A model generated the notes under the pieces. The model was not told where the DNA came from. It worked only from the letters and a program-made list of their open reading frames with translations, and searched no databases. The position numbers and the translations under genes were made by a program. This document shows positions 59,201 to 64,000 of a DNA stretch of 64,000 nt, piece by piece. The stretch comes from Chiua virens (lineage: Eukaryota > Basidiomycota > Agaricomycetes > Boletales > Boletaceae). Numbering within the stretch: position 1 is the first letter of the stretch; each line of letters opens with the position of its first letter. Location: positions 1-64,000 of the forward strand of contig JAHNUO010000019.1 of NCBI GenBank assembly GCA_019787685.1, in the 5' to 3' direction.

Positions 59201-61650
59201 AATGCTCTGTATCCCCCAAAGCACGGGCCCGAGCTATCGCGACTTCAAGAGCAATCTCCTTGGGAGCGGCACCAGAAGCATACAGCAAGGCAGTCTCCCC
59301 AGCTGAATGCCCCACCAATATGTCAGGTCGGATACCAAAGCTACCGAGAAGGTCGAAAAGAGCTATTTGAACCATCACCAGCGCGGGCAGCGTGATGGCG
59401 ATGGGCCACACGCCAGAACGTGACGGCGAGGGTGATGATATGTTGTCAAAGAGACCATAATCCTCGATCATGGATGTCCCGGTGGTCCACCAGAAATGCC
59501 GGTCTAGGGTGCGAATGGTATCCCTAAATATTGGAAATGTCTGGAATAGCTGGCGACCCACTGAACAGAGGATTAGAACAAATCCCCAAACAAGTAAGTC
59601 ACCTTACTGTCAATGTGTTGTGGTCCTTGACCCGCAAACACGAATACCAAAGGAGCTTTCACTCGAGGAGAAAGAATCGGCGGAGGAAATTCGGGGCTTA
59701 GGCACTCGGCACTCGCTGAATTAAAGATACGGAAGGTTCTCCAGGTTAGCTGTCGTGCTCTGCGCCCAAATATAGTGGAAAGGGCGAGTAACTGATCCCT
59801 TTTGCAATTAGCAAGTTCGCCGAGCATTGTGGCAGTAATTGCGCATGATTTTGGAGACAGGCCACCAGCCATCAAGAGAACTGGAGGCGTTCCATGTAGG
59901 CCTTGCTCCCCATCCTCAGATGTACTGGGATAGCTTTCCAACACAACGTGTCCGTTCGAACCCCCAATTCCTGAGCTGTTAATCGAGACCAAATATTTCC
60001 CGTCTGTGGATCGCGGGTCGAGTTTAATGGACTTCGTAGGAACTTCAAGTTTGAAGTCACCCCAATCAATAGCAGGATTGCGAGTTTCCAGGTTGGCGGT
60101 GGCGGGAAGGATGCCTGATTCGAATAGGAGACAGACCTTGCATAGTGACGCAAGGAAGGCGGTAATTTCAAGGTGACTGTAAAAGAGAAAGCAAATAAAT
60201 CGACTGAGTAGAAAGAATGGTATTAGTAGATTTCTTACCCAATGTTGCCCTTCACACTACCTGCAATGATAGCGTCTTCGCGTTTGAAGGCCTCCCTAAC
60301 CCAGCTGCACTCGGCAGGGTCACCCACAGCTGTACCTGTAAACGTTCAGTTGAACAAGGTAGGCCACGATATGCTCTAAGTCTGTGCTGACCAGTGGCGT
60401 GCATCTCAATGAAGTCCACATCTTCGGGCCGTTTCTCAAGCCCCTGATAAGCGCGATGCATTGCGTCCATCTGTGAGAGAGCAACAGGTGCATACACAGG
60501 AGCTAAAAGACCAGATGAATTGATTCCTGTGCCAAGAATCTGCTCCAGAAACCAGAAAGCGGATATCCAGAAAAGTCAGATTCACCCGATCGCACGCCAC
60601 GGATTGCGACGTACAGTGCCATAAATGTGATCCCTATTTTCCACGGCCGCGGAAAGCGGTTTGATAACAATCGCAATGGCACCTTCTCCTCTAGAGAATC
60701 TTTAGGAGGGATAACACGTGATCGTCAGTTATGTATAGTCAACACAGATATTCGCATACCCGTCAGCCCTCGCGTCAAATGGTTTGCACTTTCCATCAGG
60801 AGCCAAAACAGAGCCTTGGCTGTATTGTATAAAGTCTACCAGTCTGTCCGATACTCAGGTTTGAGCACTCCAAATAGCACCATCCTTACCTTGTGTTCAG
60901 TTGGCAAGCACAGACCACGGCGGCTTCACATTCCCCTGCGCGAAGCGCTTGCACCGCGAGGTGAGTTGCGGTCAGACTTGAGCTACAAGCTGTATCGAGA
61001 GAGACCGATGGACCCCGCAAGTCAAGATGATACGAGACTTTATTCGCAATCATGCAAGGAATGCCGGCAAATGATCCGCGAGCCTCATATTCGTCCTAAA
61101 TCCCGTCGCGTCAACAAGAGTTATCGCGGGTTCATATATGAACTGACTGGTTCTACAGTACTGAGAATGTCGAAGGCTGTTCCCGCCGCGTAGCACCCTA
61201 CATTGCGTCCACGATAGTCGATACCCGAATCCAGCAGAGAGAGAAAAGCCAATTCGATGAGTTTTCTTGTACTGACTGCCATAGCTTTGGCGTCCGAAGC
61301 TGAAATCCCAAATTCGAGGTGGTCCATCGTCCCGATGTCTTTGAGAAAGGCTCCGCCCGATACCCGTGTCTGACCAAGTCCAGAGCCGTGCCAACTGCAC
61401 AACAGATAGAGTCGCCGCAGAGAAAACATGCAGAAAGAAGACTCACGCACTGATATCGAACCTTTCGGCGGGAATTTCTCCATAAGATTCACCCTTATTT
61501 CGAAGAAACTCTCCAAATTCGTGGTAATTGAGATTATGGTCTGTATAAGTTCCACCAGGGAGTTCCGCTTGGATTCCGACCTTTAAATATGTTAAGGTTA
61601 GTCGGATAGGCCATCTGAAGTTTATGAACACTGACGATTGCGATGGACAT
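53273..61650 (-). CDS. Polyketide synthase, KS-AT-DH-(MT/ER-like)-KR-ACP-TE
   Basis: Large multi-exon reducing-type PKS. The start at 61650 reads MSIAI, intron, [29 protein letters not shown] near 60976-60996, EMHATG and KGNIG. AT: GHSAGE near 59300. DH: catalytic His near 58369 ([18 protein letters not shown]) and Asp in [10 protein letters not shown] near 57670. A methyltransferase-like part ([24 protein letters not shown]) lacks a glycine-rich SAM motif, and an ER-like stretch follows. [15 protein letters not shown] and [19 protein letters not shown], Ser near 54327. TE: GGYSGTS near 53911 and GNHWTIFE. Relative to the usual HxxxGxxxxP motif of the DH, Gly is Gln and Pro is Ala. Product unknown. 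A TATATAT box lies about 50 bp before the ATG. Confidence 0.9.
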
Positions 61651-62431
61651 TGGATATGGTGCGGCTGAAAACTTGAAAGAGGAATTCGGACCTGGCCCGG
61701 ATATATAGTCCCCTGAGGTCAATCTTTAGGAGAAAGAACCCAGCAATGAGAATGCGTGATAACAACTGTGTAGCTATAATAAAAACATCTTAAGCTAGCT
61801 CGGACTTAGATTTCATGGGAGACTCAACATACCCGTTGTTCAAGCCCCACTGGGTGTCCTTCAAGTTCCCACCATTGTCAATGTGAAGAGCACGAAGCTA
61901 GTTTCTGCCCAAATGATACCTAGTCTCGGTGACACTTCTATCATTCTTGGTGAAGTGAGTGATTCAGACGGTACCTTGAAAGTTGTCTGAATCTGCATCC
62001 CTTGATTCCCTTCACGACCCGTGGAGCACAACTGCCAAAAACTTTTCAATTTGAGTTCGGGATTCCTGGGGAATAGTAACCCAATGTTGGAAGGACGTGT
62101 GAACGGACCGTTTGACAAGTTCAATTTGAGTTCTATGGTCTATAGTAGGGGTGGTGAGCAATTGTGTCCGTGTTCGATTGTGCAATTGCCGCAGGATGTT
62201 GACTTTTATCGGAGATACCCGAAGTTCCCTTGGAATCACGTATGACTCAGGCCCCACTCGGAATATTAATAGTACTCCTCGAACACTTCGATATTACTGT
62301 AATGGAGTATCTACTCGAAAAAATGTCCTTGTCAGCATAGATGTCTCGTACATTCTGAATCGTGCCAAGTGACCAGATGCATGCCAATTTGAACCCGATA
62401 CCAAGTTGAAAGATCATAAGTACGATGTGGC
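61651..62431. promoter_or_regulatory. PKS upstream region
   Basis: Between the PKS start and the stop of the DUF6534 gene, both on the minus strand. TATATAT at about 61701-61707 (minus strand) is the likely PKS TATA box. The stretch TTCAATTTGAGTTC occurs twice (about 62,046 and 62,122). No gene. Confidence 0.5.
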
Positions 62432-63731
62432 TCAAACAAGCGCAAGGCGAGATTCGCTATTGTCCTTCAGGCTTTCCACCGGCTCCTCTCCATCGTCGAT
62501 GGGCTTTCCATTGTCACAACTCAAGTGCTGATGCACTTCCCTCTCGGCAAATATGACGATTTGGGACTACATTTTTTTAATGGCACCCAACCATACGTAG
62601 GGATTTTTACTCACCAATGATTGTCGCTTTTTCGGAGAAGAATTGATGAAAGGTGAATGTGAGCCTCCGCTCCAAGTAGATACCCCGCTGAGCCCAAAGC
62701 TATTGTCAGAGCGATCTCGTTGTTGAACAACATTTCGTTGATAATTTCGGAGATTCAGTCTGGAATTCCCAGTTAGAAAAAGGTACAAGGGAGCAGGGAT
62801 ATTCAATACTGACGACATCAACAATGTGTTGGCGTACACTAGATCGTATTTGCATGCGCCTCGCGGTAGACGATTTCACCACGTACCTTTCATTTGCACC
62901 ATCACAATCCCTAGAAAGAGTGTGCCATTTGGTTGCCCAAGCATCTAAATGTACTCGACTTAGTTCAGCTAATTATGTTTGATAGCGGTACGCACAGCAA
63001 CAAGATCCGCGACTTCGATGACTCTATAACAATAGTTAGTATCCGGCCAGCCTGGAACTAGTTGAAAGATTCAACTTACGCCGTCAGAGCGCCTGTTGCT
63101 ACACTATATGCTAAAAGGCGATTGATAAGTTGATCCGTCCTAAAGAAGCTTTTCAACAAGCATTCCAAACCACGGAAGAACTACTATACTGTTGTAGCCC
63201 TGATCTTTGAGAGTGAAGATAGTACGCCATCAAGGTTGCGCCCATGGTATCCTCCAAAATGCCGATTATCATAGTCGAGAGCACACTAGGCTGAATTCAG
63301 GCATTACGACACATTCAGCTAGAGAGAATGAGTTCACACACTGTTGACGCTTCTCGGAAAACTATCCAAGAATATGCATCGCGAACCCTGATAGGACCAC
63401 GGTAAAACAAACAGGATGGCATGGGAAGAGAAAGCGCTTACAGATAGGAGCAGCCTATGAGAGCGGCGACTATGTGATGTGAAATGAGACTGGAAGAAAG
63501 GGGAGCACTCGGGGTTACTCACTGACACGACCAGTAGCAAGAACTGCCTAGATTCACTCAGCCTCCAGCGACACTGGGCACAAACTTGTTGACCTACCAA
63601 AATACCCACAATCCATCTGTTTTGGCTAACTACACACTGCGTCAGGAACTCCAAGATGATTTGGAGAATTTCCCACTCACGAATCCAAATGCGCCAGGTG
63701 TAATACCTACATCCACTTCGTTAATCATCAT
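62432..63731 (-). CDS. DUF6534-type seven-helix membrane protein
   Basis: Reading spliced minus-strand exons gives ATLMAYYLHSQRSGLQ, FRTDQLINRLLAYSVATGAL, TAVIEVADLVA, MLGQPNGTLFLGIVMVQMK and VYANTLLMSLNLRNYQRN. This closely follows the DUF6534 pattern of basidiomycetes (YLH-x-RTG, RTD-x-LINRL, Y-x-N-x-LL-x-LN-x-R). The C-terminus is polar (NGKPIDDGEEPVESLKDNSE) and stops at 62432-62434. The N-terminal half is unclear: MMINEVDVGITPGAFGF at 63731 fits the family start, but the first helices between about 63,300 and 63,680 were not resolved, so a damaged 5' part is possible. Function unknown. Confidence 0.62.
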
Positions 63732-64000
63732 CCAAGCGAGTTAGCTAGTGGCAACTTACAGGTTAACAAAATACGCAATTGTGAACTGGCACAGTAAATT
63801 AGGTGAATAGTCAGACGATCAGCCAGACGCAAACTAACCCCAACCACAAAAGTTCCCTAGAGTAGAACATACCAGTGATCAACGTTGAATATTAGGTGAC
63901 TATTCGAACTTACAATCATTTCCCTAGTTAATATCACCAACATGAATGAGTGTTTCTAAGTAAATGGATTTATCCTACCAATGAATATTTGAGAGGATTG
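63732..64000. other. Window edge, AT-rich
   Basis: Likely promoter side of the DUF6534 gene. No gene seen before the window ends. Confidence 0.4.

Noticed and set aside
1..64000. CRISPR arrays, bacterial operons or prophage
   Set aside because: The window is clearly eukaryotic, and the tandem repeats belong to transposon ends, not spacer-repeat arrays.

Overview
The window reads as genomic DNA of a filamentous basidiomycete, most likely an Agaricomycete. Genes carry many short introns of about 50 bp. It holds a tandem array of class I hydrophobins, a KDZ-type DNA transposon with a CxC-domain transposase, an eisosome Pil1 gene, a basidiomycete-style polyketide synthase, and 7TM genes of the DUF6533, DUF6534 and Pth11/rhodopsin-like kinds. 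I cannot name the species. hyd1 to hyd8 and the A/B labels are local names used only here.

Layout. (1) 1-17.1 kb and 31.45-36.9 kb: eight hydrophobin genes, all on the + strand, in an array of duplicated modules. Each module carries an upstream block of about 1-2 kb, a TATA box 80-100 bp before the ATG, three exons and a shared 3' element. The array also contains a 0.6-kb foldback element and one orphan, inverted upstream block. (2) 17,101-31,445: a 14.3-kb transposon with long inverted ends, flanked by the 7-bp direct repeat ACCCTGG and inserted in the upstream block of hyd7. It encodes a minus-strand acidic protein, a plus-strand companion protein and an apparently intact KDZ transposase. 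The first two diverge from a promoter region lying inside a 320-bp-arm inverted repeat. (3) 32.8-36.3 kb: low-complexity CG-rich sequence and old module remains. (4) 38.2-44.6 kb: a DUF6533 7TM gene, ribosomal protein uS14/S29 and Pil1, all on the minus strand. (5) 44.9-46.2 kb: a decayed hAT element with an 8-bp target duplication. (6) 47.8-52.4 kb: a DUF6533 paralogue and a Pth11/rhodopsin-like 7TM gene. (7) 53.3-63.7 kb: a large polyketide synthase (KS-AT-DH-MT/ER-like-KR-ACP-TE) followed upstream by a DUF6534 7TM gene.

How the parts relate. The hydrophobins are secreted surface-coat proteins. The array shows active birth and decay: one copy has swapped Cys5 for Tyr and gained a roughly 100-residue proline tail, and another has lost one Cys of the central doublet. 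In all eight genes the codon for the fifth conserved cysteine is split by intron 1 (TG|C or TG|T, or TA|C in the variant). The transposon appears young and self-contained, and its three genes share a GACTTCGTGTC motif upstream in the same orientation. All gene models come from reading splice sites by eye, so exon edges in the long multi-exon genes are approximate unless coordinates are given.
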